Source: JANLTP01 sp031363055 (GTDB lineage: Bacteria > Pseudomonadota > Gammaproteobacteria > Burkholderiales > Burkholderiaceae_E). From it: 64,000 nucleotides of DNA. This document shows positions 42,637-50,908 of the stretch, piece after piece (position 1 is the stretch's first letter; each line of letters starts with the position of its first letter). The translations under genes and the position numbers were made by a program. Below the pieces are notes generated by a model, which saw only the letters and a list, made by a program, of their open reading frames with translations, ran no database searches and had not been told where the DNA came from. Location: positions 24,164 to 88,163 of the forward strand of contig JANLTP010000079.1 in assembly GCA_031363055.1 (NCBI GenBank). The letters run 5' to 3'.

Positions 42637-43641
42637 ATGAATCAAGGTCGGCGCGGCGTTTTGAAGCAGGTTATGCACGGCACGGCGGGCGGTGCGTTGT
42701 CGTTCGGGTTATTCAATGGGTCAGGTCAGGTTCACGCCGAAGATGCGTATCCGAATCAACCGATCAAAATGATCGTGCCATTTCCGCCGGGAGGCGTGGC
42801 CGATCTGACCGGCAGGCCTCTGGCGGTGGCGCTCGAGCGGGCGCTCAAGGGCCGGATCGTGATCGAGAATCGCGCGGGCGCCGGCGGCGGTGTCGGCATG
42901 GCAGCGGTTGCGCGAGCCAAACCGGATGGCTACACGATTTTGATGGCGCTTTCCTCGATTACCGTGATTCCGTCGGCTGACCGCTTGAACGGTCGCAAGC
43001 CGCAGTTCGAATTGGCTGAGCTGACACCGCTGGCCTTGATCACGGCGGATCCAACGGTTCTCTGCGTGTCGGCCGATAGTCCCTGGATAACACTGCAGGA
43101 CCTGCTAGACGCTGCCAGGCGTCGGCCGGGCGAGATCAACTACGGCTCGTCCGGCGTTTACGGAACCTTGCATGTTGCTGTTGAAATGCTCGCCCATGCC
43201 GCCAACGTCAAATTCCAGCATGTACCCTACCAGGGTGCGGGGCCGGCGGTGACCGCGTTGTTGGGCGGCCAGGTGCAACTGCTGGCCTCAGGTCCTTCGG
43301 CGGTGCTAGCGCAGGTCAAGGCCGGCAAGTTTCGGGTGCTCGCGTCTTGGGGCGAGCGTCGTTTGGCGTCGCTGCCGGAGGTGCCGACCTTGAAGGAATT
43401 GGGGTTGGACGCCGAGTTCTATATCTGGTCTGGTGTTTTTGTTCCGGCCGGCGTGCCGGATGCCATCAAGACAACCCTGCGCGAGGCGATTCGGCTTGCG
43501 GTAACGGATGCGCAGTTCAAAGCCGCACTCGACACCATGGCGACGCCACTGGCCTATCTGGACGCGCCGGAATTCGCGAGTTATGTCGCCAAGGACGCCG
43601 CCAGGATGGCGAAGGTGGTGCAGTTGATTGGCAAGGAATAA
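42637..43641 (+). CDS. Bug/TctC-family periplasmic receptor (second copy)
   Basis: A 334-residue receptor with an N-terminal export signal (RRGVLKQVMHGTAGGALS, Tat-like twin Arg) and the family hallmark AYPNQPIKMIVPFPPGGVADL. IVIENRAGAGGGVGMAAVA and HVPYQGAGPAVTALLGGQVQ follow. It differs enough from the 33.6-kb copy to suggest a different ligand. The next gene, a CoA-transferase, starts one base after its stop, implying a joint role in carboxylate use. Confidence 0.92.
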   Translation: MNQGRRGVLKQVMHGTAGGALSFGLFNGSGQVHAEDAYPNQPIKMIVPFPPGGVADLTGRPLAVALERALKGRIVIENRAGAGGGVGMAAVARAKPDGYTILMALSSITVIPSADRLNGRKPQFELAELTPLALITADPTVLCVSADSPWITLQDLLDAARRRPGEINYGSSGVYGTLHVAVEMLAHAANVKFQHVPYQGAGPAVTALLGGQVQLLASGPSAVLAQVKAGKFRVLASWGERRLASLPEVPTLKELGLDAEFYIWSGVFVPAGVPDAIKTTLREAIRLAVTDAQFKAALDTMATPLAYLDAPEFASYVAKDAARMAKVVQLIGKE

Positions 43642-43642
43642 A

Positions 43643-44863
43643 GTGAGCTCGAACCACACTGACGACGACGCGCCACTGACTGGTTTCACGGTGGTCGACT
43701 TTACCCGGGTGCTGTCGGGTCCGTACTGCACGCGCCTTCTCGCCGACCTGGGTGCCCGGGTCATCAAGATCGAGCGACCGGGCGAGGGCGACGAAGTGCG
43801 CTACGCCGGACTTCAGCTCGATCCGGATCGTAGCGATCAGAGCGCCTACTTTGCACGCATGAATGCCGGCAAAAAAAGCATCGCACTGGATTTCTCGAAT
43901 CCGCCGGCGCGCGAGGTGATTCTCGAGATGGTCGCCAAGGCCGACGTCGTCATCGAGAATTTTTCACCGGGCGTGATGGCGAAATATGGCCTCGACTCGG
44001 TGAGCTTGCGAGCGATCAAGCCGGCGCTCATCTACTGCTCGATCTCGGGCTTCGGGCAGACCGGGCCGCTGTGCTCGATGCAAGCCTATGCGCATCTGAT
44101 CAATGCGTTCTCGGGCATGATGGAGCTTGAGCGCGGTGGCCAGAACCCGCCACGCGCCTCCAACTTGCAGGCCGCCGACGTACTGGCGGGCGCTCACGCG
44201 TTTGGCGCCATCTGCGCGGCGCTGCTGCGGCGTGCGCGAAACGGCCGCGGCGCCACCATCGATGTGTCGATGCTTGAATGTCTGATCGCGGCGGACGATG
44301 TCAACTTCCCGACGCTGCTCAATGGCGGAGCGGTTGCACGCCAGCCGCGAATCGGCATGGTCGTACATTCGGTCGGTGGTCGTCATGTGGCGATGCAGGT
44401 CGGTGGTGCTCCGACCATGTGGCCGCGAATCGCCAAGCTCATGGACCGGCCCGAACTGGCCACCGATACGCGTTTTGCGACGCCCGCTGCACGACGCGAA
44501 CATTGGCCAGCCTTGCTCGCCATCCTGGGTGATTGGCTGGCCCGATTCGAGTCGGTTGAGCAGGCGGTCGCCGTGATGGCTGATGCTCGCGTACCGGCGG
44601 TGCCGATGTTGCTGCCCGAAGAGGTCATCGTTCATCCGCATCTTGCGTATCGCGGCGCCTTTCCGACGGTGCCCCATCCGGTGGCCGGCACAGCACGGGT
44701 CACCGCCACGCCGTTTCAACTCGACGGTCGACCGGTGGTGCCGAGTGGGCCGGTACCCTACCGGATTGGTCAACACACGCGTGAAGTGCTGGTTGAATGG
44801 CTCGGGGTTTCTGAAGAACGGCTGGGCCAGTTGGCGCGGCAAAAGGTGATTGAGGTCGATTAA
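43643..44863 (+). CDS. Class III CoA-transferase (CaiB/BaiF family)
   Basis: A 406-residue formyl-CoA-transferase-type enzyme moving CoA between carboxylic acids. VVDFTRVLSGPYCTRLLADLGA and VIKIERPGEGDEVR open the protein; NAGKKSIALDF is conserved; the catalytic Asp179 is in NLQAADVLAG. The GTG at 43643, with AAGGAA upstream, is preferred to a TTG inside the Bug gene. Probably acts on the acid captured by the adjacent receptor. Substrate unknown. Confidence 0.9.
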   Translation: MSSNHTDDDAPLTGFTVVDFTRVLSGPYCTRLLADLGARVIKIERPGEGDEVRYAGLQLDPDRSDQSAYFARMNAGKKSIALDFSNPPAREVILEMVAKADVVIENFSPGVMAKYGLDSVSLRAIKPALIYCSISGFGQTGPLCSMQAYAHLINAFSGMMELERGGQNPPRASNLQAADVLAGAHAFGAICAALLRRARNGRGATIDVSMLECLIAADDVNFPTLLNGGAVARQPRIGMVVHSVGGRHVAMQVGGAPTMWPRIAKLMDRPELATDTRFATPAARREHWPALLAILGDWLARFESVEQAVAVMADARVPAVPMLLPEEVIVHPHLAYRGAFPTVPHPVAGTARVTATPFQLDGRPVVPSGPVPYRIGQHTREVLVEWLGVSEERLGQLARQKVIEVD

Positions 44864-44864
44864 G

Positions 44865-46214
44865 ATGAGCAAAATTCTGATGTCCCTACCGACCGGTCAA
44901 AACGTCGGTATCGCCTTTTCGGGCGGACTCGATACCTCCGCCGCGCTGGCCTGGATGCGCCACCATGGCGCCGTACCGTACGCCTACACGGCCAACCTCG
45001 CGCAACCGGATGAAAGCGATTACGAAGACATCAGCCGGCGCGCGATTCAGTATGGCGCCGAGCGAGCTCGGTTGATCGACTGCCGCGAAGCGCTGGTGCA
45101 AGAGGGACTGGTGGCCTTGCAGTGCGGTGCGTTTCACATCACGACGGCCGGGCGCACCTACTTCAACAGCACCCCGCTGGGCCGCGCGGTCACCGGCACG
45201 GTGCTCGTCAAGGCGATGCAGGAAGATGATGTCCACATCTGGGGCGACGGTTCGACCTACAAGGGCAATGATATCGAGCGCTTTTACCGTTACGGCTTGA
45301 TGGCCAATCCATCGCTGAAGGTCTATAAACCCTGGCTCGACCGCGACTTCGTCAGTGAACTCGGTGGCCGCAAGGAAATGAGCGAGTGGCTGATTCGCCA
45401 CGGTTTTCCCTACAAGATGAGCGTCGAGCGCGCCTATTCGACCGACTCAAATATCTGGGGCGCCACTCACGAAGCGAAGGAACTGGAATTTCTGAACAAG
45501 GGTCTGCGTCTGGTCGAGCCGATCATGTCGGTCAAACATTGGGACCCCGATGTCGTCATCAAGCCCGAGGAAGTCACCGTGCGATTCGAAGAGGGCTTGC
45601 CGGTGACACTGAACGGCCAGGGGTTCGACAGTCCATTGGAACTGGTGCTCGAAGCGAACCGGATCGGTGGGCGCCACGGTCTGGGAATCTCCGATCAGAT
45701 CGAGAACCGGATCATCGAAGCCAAGAGCCGCGGCGTTTACGAAGGACCGGGCATGGCGCTCTTGTTCATTGCCTATGAACGACTGGTGTCAGCGATTCAC
45801 AACGAAGGCACGATCGATAACTACCGCACCCTCGGCCGCAAGCTCGGGCGGTTGCTGTACGAGGGTCGCTGGTTCGATCCTCAAAGCCTGATGCTGCGCG
45901 ACACCTTGCAGAAATGGGTCGGTCGGGCAGTGACCGGGCAAGTCACGATCGAGCTGCGGCGCGGCGACGACTACAGCCTGCTCGATACCGACGGTCCGAA
46001 CCTGACTTATCATCCCGAACGACTCTCGATGGAGCGCGTCGAGTCCGAAGCGTTCTCGCCGGCCGATCGAATTGGACAGCTCCAGATGCGCAATCTGGAC
46101 ATCATGGATTCGCGCGAAAAACTGGGTATCTATGCGCGGACGGGTGTTCTGCCTGCAGGTACCAGCGCGACCGAGTTATTGAGTGAGAGCAAAGCGGGGA
46201 AGCTGACGGAATAG
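44865..46214 (+). CDS. argG: Argininosuccinate synthase
   Basis: Condenses citrulline and aspartate with ATP in arginine synthesis. The 449-residue length and sequence (GIAFSGGLDTSAALAWMR with the ATP pyrophosphatase loop SGGLDTS; GDGSTYKGNDIERFYRYG) match the longer E. coli-type branch. ATG 44865 is preferred to a frame start at 44850. The gene follows the CoA-transferase by one base but is functionally unrelated. A long palindrome follows the stop. Confidence 0.97.
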   Translation: MSKILMSLPTGQNVGIAFSGGLDTSAALAWMRHHGAVPYAYTANLAQPDESDYEDISRRAIQYGAERARLIDCREALVQEGLVALQCGAFHITTAGRTYFNSTPLGRAVTGTVLVKAMQEDDVHIWGDGSTYKGNDIERFYRYGLMANPSLKVYKPWLDRDFVSELGGRKEMSEWLIRHGFPYKMSVERAYSTDSNIWGATHEAKELEFLNKGLRLVEPIMSVKHWDPDVVIKPEEVTVRFEEGLPVTLNGQGFDSPLELVLEANRIGGRHGLGISDQIENRIIEAKSRGVYEGPGMALLFIAYERLVSAIHNEGTIDNYRTLGRKLGRLLYEGRWFDPQSLMLRDTLQKWVGRAVTGQVTIELRRGDDYSLLDTDGPNLTYHPERLSMERVESEAFSPADRIGQLQMRNLDIMDSREKLGIYARTGVLPAGTSATELLSESKAGKLTE

Positions 46215-46218
46215 TGAC

Positions 46219-46278
46219 GTCGAACTTGATCGACTAGTCTCAATCGATTGATCGATTCAAGAGACTAATCAATTCGAC
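46219..46278. terminator. 60-bp imperfect palindrome between convergent argG and ykgJ-like genes
   Basis: Outer arms gtcgaacttgat and atcaattcgac, middle arms agtctc and gagact, and inner arms aatcga and tcgatt around ttga form one long hairpin. It lies 4 bp after the argG stop and 7 bp before the stop of the opposing gene, so it could end transcription from both sides. No U-tract is present, so the terminator role is inference. Confidence 0.6.
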
Positions 46279-46285
46279 GGAGGGA

Positions 46286-46675
46286 TCAGTTCAACGGAAT
46301 AAAACTCTCGTCATCCTGATGTTTGCGCTCGAACTTGATGAACTCGTAATAGCCGCACTTTGATTTGAGCGGATACTGACGACATACGGCGGGGCGCGCT
46401 TCGTAGATCGTGCATCGGCGCTCGTCGGTATCGAAGAAGCGGCAGATCGTACCGTAGATTTCGTCCTTCTGATGTCTGAGAATGCGCTCATGCCCGTCGT
46501 CATCCTTGTACCAGCGCGTGAACTTTTTCTCGGCCGCCGCCAGCGGCAGATCGAAGTGTTTGGCCAGGCGTTTGAGGTCAACGTTTTTGACTTCGATACG
46601 CGGATAACTGCAACAGTATCCAGGGCACTTGGCGCAGTCGTATTGAATTTTTGGAGCAGGCTTTGACATGGTCAT
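46286..46675 (-). CDS. YkgJ-family cysteine-cluster protein
   Basis: A 129-residue protein with the family's Cys arrangement: DCAKCPGYCCSYP near the N-terminus, then ICRFFD, RRCTIYEARPAVCRQYP and KCGYYE. Such proteins are annotated as putative Fe/Zn-chelating; their function is unknown. An ATG two codons downstream is an alternative start. It follows mnmC on the same strand with a 31-bp gap. Confidence 0.87.
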   Translation of the reverse strand: MTMSKPAPKIQYDCAKCPGYCCSYPRIEVKNVDLKRLAKHFDLPLAAAEKKFTRWYKDDDGHERILRHQKDEIYGTICRFFDTDERRCTIYEARPAVCRQYPLKSKCGYYEFIKFERKHQDDESFIPLN

Positions 46676-46706
46676 CAGTCGATGCGAATCGAGGACGCAG
46701 TTTACA

Positions 46707-48743
46707 TCAGCTCTTTCGAAGCCAACGCCGAATCGAACGCGATGGATTGATCACTGCGGCGAGATCACGGGCCAACGGAATCGGCTCGTCATGGACCTGC
46801 GCGCTGATGACTTCGGCAGCCAACACACTCCACAATAAGCCGCGCGCGCCATAACCAAAGTTCGCATAAACACCCGGCAAGATCGGTACGGGCAACTTGC
46901 TATTCTTCAACAGATTTTCAGAGTCTTTGCTGGCCTGCGATTCATCCGGCCATCGACCAATTACAGGGAGATGATCGCGGGTCGTGCATCGCACACCAAC
47001 ATGGCGCGACAGTAACGCAGGTTTAAGCTGCCAATTGAACTCAGCTTCGCTGACGCCGAGTGAATCCGACAATCGCTTCAAGTTCGCGGTATCACCGGCC
47101 GCACTGGCGACAAACCCTGCAGGTGACTCGAAGCTTGCGCCAATCAAAAACGATTGCTCATCAATCGGACACAGGTAGGCAGCGCCACCCAATGCGGTCC
47201 GTGGTACGCTGGTTTGGGCGTGAAGCAGAGTTGATTGACCAGCCCTGTTTTCGGTGCTGATCGACTGCAAGGGCAGCAGCCGGGGCGCGTCAGCCGCGCT
47301 GCACAGGATGAGCACTGACGCTTGCGCCAACTGAACTCGCCGATCGTCGAGCACCGCCCAGCTATCGTTGATCGCTCGAACGTGTTCGATTCTGCAGGCT
47401 CGCACGTTGATGTTGCCCGAACGCGACGATCGATGATCAGTGCTTAGCCAGGCATTGCACAGATGCACCGGATCGGCGGCGCGGGCGTCGGGAAACCAGA
47501 GTGCGCCGCGCAGACTTGGGCTCGCATGCATGGGCGGCCAGCCGGCCACGGTCAGCGTCTGATCGCGATCGAGCAGTTGCAGGTATTGCGGTGCCAGTTG
47601 CCGTTCAGCCAACGCTTTGGCCCAGCGGTCATACTCCATAGAAGTGTGCAACAGCATCAATTTGCCGCGCAAGCGGTTCAGGTGCGTTGACTGGAGATCG
47701 CGGTTGGTATCAAGATTCCGGTCGTTCCCAAGATCGCGGTTTGTGGCAAGCCAACCGCCACTGCGCGACAGTTGCCAGGCGCTCCGGGTCAGTCTTGCCA
47801 GCAAGTTCTCATCGGGTGAAACATGCAGATGCTCGACACACGCCGGCTGGGTTGAGCCTAGCAGCGACTGCGCCGGGTCTCGAAAGACAGTGACTTGCCA
47901 TCCGCGTCGACACAGCGCTTGTGCGACGGCTGAGCCGGCCAGACCGGCGCCGACCACAATGACTGATCGGGTCGTAGGCTGATTCGAAGGAACCCGGACA
48001 TCCGCCAGCCCCTTATCGGCTAAATGTGTGCGCAAAGGCTGACGACTGAAGCGTCCTTCGAGACGATGATGTTTACCGCCAAAGCCGCGCTTCAATGTGA
48101 TCTCGAAGCCGCTGTGCTGCAGGGCTTGACGCACCTCCGGGGCACTGCTGTAGCTTGCCAGGCAGGCGCCCTGACGACACAGCCGCGCGACCGCCGAAAG
48201 GAACGGCGGCGACCAAAGCATCGGGTTATGCGATGGGCTAAAACCGTCCAGATAAACCGAATCGACGATTGCGTTCAGGTTGTTCAGCCACCCTTGTGCA
48301 TCGCCAATGCACAGGTACAAGTTGACGCGCCCGTCATCGAAACTCAGTCGATGCAGGCCAGCCATCAGGACGGGCCACTGCGCGATCAGCTCTGTTTGAT
48401 GCCGTTCGGAGGCGCCAACACTGCCCAGCGCCAGGCTCAGATCAACGGCTTGCAGCGGATGCTTTTCGATCGCCAGATAAAACAGCCGGGCGCAGCGGTT
48501 GGGATCGGACTGCCAATGCTGCCAGGTGGCCAGAAAGTTTACCCCCAGCCCAAAGCCTACTTCCAGAATCGTATGATGAAACGAGCTGCGCCAACGCTCA
48601 CTGAGTGCACAGCCTTCGATGAATACCTGACGGGCTTCATCGAAGGCGCCGTGACGGCTTTTGTAGACATCCTCGAACAAGCTGCTGAACGGTGCGCCGT
48701 CAACGAAGCGGATCTCAGGGTGAATGCTCCATTGAATCGGCAT
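46707..48743 (-). CDS. mnmC: Bifunctional tRNA wobble-uridine modification protein MnmC
   Basis: Completes mnm5s2U34 in tRNA. Of 678 residues, the N-terminal SAM methyltransferase domain has LEVGFGLGVNFLAT and VYLDGFSPSHNPMLW; the C-terminal FAD oxidoreductase domain starts near RSVIVVGAGLAGSAVAQAL and ends with YANFGYGARGLLWS. An 18-bp in-frame repeat expands a loop after about residue 330. It lies between ureG and the YkgJ-like gene, 9 bp from ureG. Confidence 0.94.
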   Translation of the reverse strand: MPIQWSIHPEIRFVDGAPFSSLFEDVYKSRHGAFDEARQVFIEGCALSERWRSSFHHTILEVGFGLGVNFLATWQHWQSDPNRCARLFYLAIEKHPLQAVDLSLALGSVGASERHQTELIAQWPVLMAGLHRLSFDDGRVNLYLCIGDAQGWLNNLNAIVDSVYLDGFSPSHNPMLWSPPFLSAVARLCRQGACLASYSSAPEVRQALQHSGFEITLKRGFGGKHHRLEGRFSRQPLRTHLADKGLADVRVPSNQPTTRSVIVVGAGLAGSAVAQALCRRGWQVTVFRDPAQSLLGSTQPACVEHLHVSPDENLLARLTRSAWQLSRSGGWLATNRDLGNDRNLDTNRDLQSTHLNRLRGKLMLLHTSMEYDRWAKALAERQLAPQYLQLLDRDQTLTVAGWPPMHASPSLRGALWFPDARAADPVHLCNAWLSTDHRSSRSGNINVRACRIEHVRAINDSWAVLDDRRVQLAQASVLILCSAADAPRLLPLQSISTENRAGQSTLLHAQTSVPRTALGGAAYLCPIDEQSFLIGASFESPAGFVASAAGDTANLKRLSDSLGVSEAEFNWQLKPALLSRHVGVRCTTRDHLPVIGRWPDESQASKDSENLLKNSKLPVPILPGVYANFGYGARGLLWSVLAAEVISAQVHDEPIPLARDLAAVINPSRSIRRWLRKS
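47694..47747 (-). repeat. 18-bp in-frame repeat in mnmC
   Basis: Three 18-bp units at 47694, 47712 and 47730 (for example aagatcgcggtttgtggc forward) encode variations of NRDLxx (NRDLGN, DRNLDT, NRDLQS) in the oxidoreductase domain. Confidence 0.82.
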
Positions 48744-48752
48744 CAGACACTT

Positions 48753-49361
48753 TTAATGGGCGAGTAGGCCGTCACGCTCAAGATGATCAATGACCGCTTG
48801 CAGGCCGGTGCCGGTCTTCAAATTGGTGAACACAAAGGGTCGCTGACCTCGCATCTGTTTGGCATCGCGCTCCATCACTTCGAGCGAAGCGCCGACATAG
48901 GGGGCAAGATCAATCTTGTTGATGACCAGCAGGTCAGACTTCATGATGCCAGGGCCGCCTTTGCGCGGAATTTTGTCGCCAGCAGCCACATCGATGACAT
49001 AGATCGTGAAGTCCGACAGTTCCGGGCTGAACGTGGCGGCTAGATTGTCGCCGCCGCTTTCAACCAGAATCAGTTCGAGTCCCGGGATACGACGCTGCAA
49101 GCGATTGACGGCTTCAATATTGATCGACGCGTCTTCGCGAATCGCCGTGTGCGGACAGCCGCCGGTTTCGACGCCGAGGATCCGATCGATCGATAACGCA
49201 TCATTGCGCACCAGAAACTCGGCATCTTCGCGAGTGTAAATGTCGTTGGTGACCACCCCCATGTTGTAGCGCTCGCGCAGTGCGCGGCACAGTGACAGGG
49301 TCAGGGCGGTCTTGCCCGATCCCACCGGGCCGCCAATGCCCACTCTAAGTGCAAGGGTCAA
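48753..49361 (-). CDS. ureG: Urease accessory GTPase UreG
   Basis: GTPase that drives nickel delivery to apo-urease in the UreDFG complex. The 202-residue protein has the P-loop GGPVGSGKT (10-18), NDIYTREDAEF, the metal-binding GGCPHTAIREDAS (Cys-Pro-His), ESGGDNLAATFSPEL and NKIDLAPYVG. Last gene of the urease operon, 66 bp after ureF. Confidence 0.98.
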   Translation of the reverse strand: MTLALRVGIGGPVGSGKTALTLSLCRALRERYNMGVVTNDIYTREDAEFLVRNDALSIDRILGVETGGCPHTAIREDASINIEAVNRLQRRIPGLELILVESGGDNLAATFSPELSDFTIYVIDVAAGDKIPRKGGPGIMKSDLLVINKIDLAPYVGASLEVMERDAKQMRGQRPFVFTNLKTGTGLQAVIDHLERDGLLAH

Positions 49362-49427
49362 GATGATCTCCAGTTGCGATTTATGCGGTTATTTTGCCGA
49401 TTGCGAATCATCATCAACCGATCCTCG

Positions 49428-50135
49428 TCAGGACCGGAACATGCGTGAGTATTGGGTTTCATGCCAAGCGCAGGCGATGACAAACCCCGGTGCGCCATTG
49501 GACCATTGTTCCTCGGGCAAGGTGGGCGCAGCAAGCGTCGCCCGCTCGAGCATCGGACTCAGCGCCTTGAGCAGGCGTTGTCCGGCCTGCTGACCGAGCG
49601 GAATACATTTCATTGCGGCCATGACCTGATTTTCAGCCCAGGCCCAAAGATAAGCGGCCACCGCGTTCGCCGACGAGATTTCGAAACTGATCGACGCCAG
49701 CGCCCAGGCCAGCGGCAAACTCAATGCCTCTTCGACGTCAATCCGCTGCGATAACTGCGTCCAACGCTCATGCAAAACGTCCGACGGCCGCATCAGGTCG
49801 TCCTGGAGCAGCTTGAACATCGAGTAGCCCATTTGCAGGGTCTCGGCATGTAGCTCACGGGTTTCGCGCGACGCCAGATACCACTGGTTGAGGGCGACCA
49901 CCCGAGGCAAGTCTGCCGCGCTCAGCGCATTGAGCATCGAGAACAACAACGGTGCTTCAAAGGCACCCATGTTCAGGTCGATGCAATCGCTGATCCAGGT
50001 CAGTGCACTGGCTTCATCGTGTATCCATTGGCGATCAATGGCAGTCTCCAGCCCTTGCGAATAACTGAAGCCACCGATGGGCAAAGCCGGACTGGCCAGC
50101 CGAAAACTCGCGAGCAACCCGCGAATTTCACTCAT
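49428..50135 (-). CDS. ureF: Urease accessory protein UreF
   Basis: All-helical regulator of UreG GTPase in the urease activation complex. The 235-residue protein begins LLASFRLASPALPIGGFSYSQGLE, the family signature, and ends with the conserved SNGAPGFVIACAWHETQYSRMFRS. The start overlaps the ureE stop by 4 bp. Confidence 0.95.
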   Translation of the reverse strand: MSEIRGLLASFRLASPALPIGGFSYSQGLETAIDRQWIHDEASALTWISDCIDLNMGAFEAPLLFSMLNALSAADLPRVVALNQWYLASRETRELHAETLQMGYSMFKLLQDDLMRPSDVLHERWTQLSQRIDVEEALSLPLAWALASISFEISSANAVAAYLWAWAENQVMAAMKCIPLGQQAGQRLLKALSPMLERATLAAPTLPEEQWSNGAPGFVIACAWHETQYSRMFRS

Positions 50136-50863
50136 TCCAGAAAGTCATGAATCCTCGGCGCATGACGACGATCGTCGTGGCCGTGCTCGCGACCCTGGCT
50201 GTGCACTGCATGAGGATCGCTCGCATCGCCGTGAACATGCTCATGGCCATGTGTATGCTTGTGGTCATGCGAATGATCATGTTCATGCAGGTGAACATGA
50301 CCCGTAGTCTCGGCGTTACCCGTACCCGTACCCGTACCCGTACCCAGGCCTTGACCGTAGGCACCTGACTCGGGCTCGAACGGTGCCGAAAGCGTCTCGA
50401 TCGTGCCACCCAAGCCGTCAACCATATTCTCGAGTACGTGATCGAATTGCAAGCGTAACCACAGCCGCTGCGTCGAGTCTTCACCCACTTGTATCGGTAC
50501 ATGACGGTTGCCCAAATGATAGGCAATACGGGCCAAGCTTAACGAATCGGCGGCCGTGACTTGCAATAACTGTTCGGCGGCTGCACGCACACGAATGACC
50601 TGCACAAGTTGTGCGTCGACCTTCGATCGGCAGCCGAGCAGGTCGCCTTCCTGCAACACATGACCGCGCGCGATCCGGACGCCGACGGCATCACCTGCCT
50701 GCGGCCCACTGACCAGCGATGCCACAAAACGCGACTTCTGCCGCCATTCGTAGGACAGACGCAACTCACCGCTGACAGGCAGTGAACTGACAGGCAGTGA
50801 ACTGACGGGCAGGGTACTGTCGGGCAAGGCGCTGTCGGATAACAACTCGCTGAAGATCAGCAT
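50132..50863 (-). CDS. ureE: Urease accessory nickel chaperone UreE, expanded
   Basis: Nickel-binding metallochaperone of the urease system. The core (about 30-165) has the N-terminal domain ending near QLVQVIRVRA and the metal-binding domain with AYHLGNRHVPIQV (conserved His). The C-terminus is His/Asp-rich (HVHLHEHDHSHDHKHTHGHE), a nickel-storage tail. At 243 residues it is longer than usual: a 15-bp repeat adds Leu-Pro-Val-Ser units at the N-terminus and a hexamer repeat adds Gly-Thr units before the His tail. Start ATG 50863 is the second copy of a duplicated start. Confidence 0.93.
   Translation of the reverse strand: MLIFSELLSDSALPDSTLPVSSLPVSSLPVSGELRLSYEWRQKSRFVASLVSGPQAGDAVGVRIARGHVLQEGDLLGCRSKVDAQLVQVIRVRAAAEQLLQVTAADSLSLARIAYHLGNRHVPIQVGEDSTQRLWLRLQFDHVLENMVDGLGGTIETLSAPFEPESGAYGQGLGTGTGTGTGNAETTGHVHLHEHDHSHDHKHTHGHEHVHGDASDPHAVHSQGREHGHDDRRHAPRIHDFLE
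50315..50344 (-). repeat. Hexamer repeat encoding Gly-Thr in ureE
   Basis: Five 6-bp units (gttacc then four cgtacc on the forward strand) encode a GTGTGTGTG linker just before the His-rich nickel tail. Confidence 0.92.
50771..50845 (-). repeat. 15-bp repeat in the ureE 5' region
   Basis: Five 15-bp units starting at 50771, 50786, 50801, 50816 and 50831 (for example actgacaggcagtga forward) encode pentapeptides LPVSG, LPVSS, LPVSS, LPDST and a diverged LSDSA. The unit lies between the start codon and the conserved UreE fold. Confidence 0.9.
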
Positions 50864-50908
50864 ATGAAGATCAACATCCAGAGACCAATATTCAGAGATC
50901 CATAACTA
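50857..50908 (-). repeat. Duplicated start and micro-ORFs between ureC and ureE
   Basis: On the minus strand ATGTTGATCTTCAT directly precedes ATGCTGATCTTCAG, the ureE start. The first copy (ATG 50877) opens MLIFIC, whose TGA (50859-50857) overlaps the ureE 5' end. Further up, two bases after the ureC TAG (50908-50906), ATG 50903 opens MDL with TGA at 50892. Confidence 0.82.
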
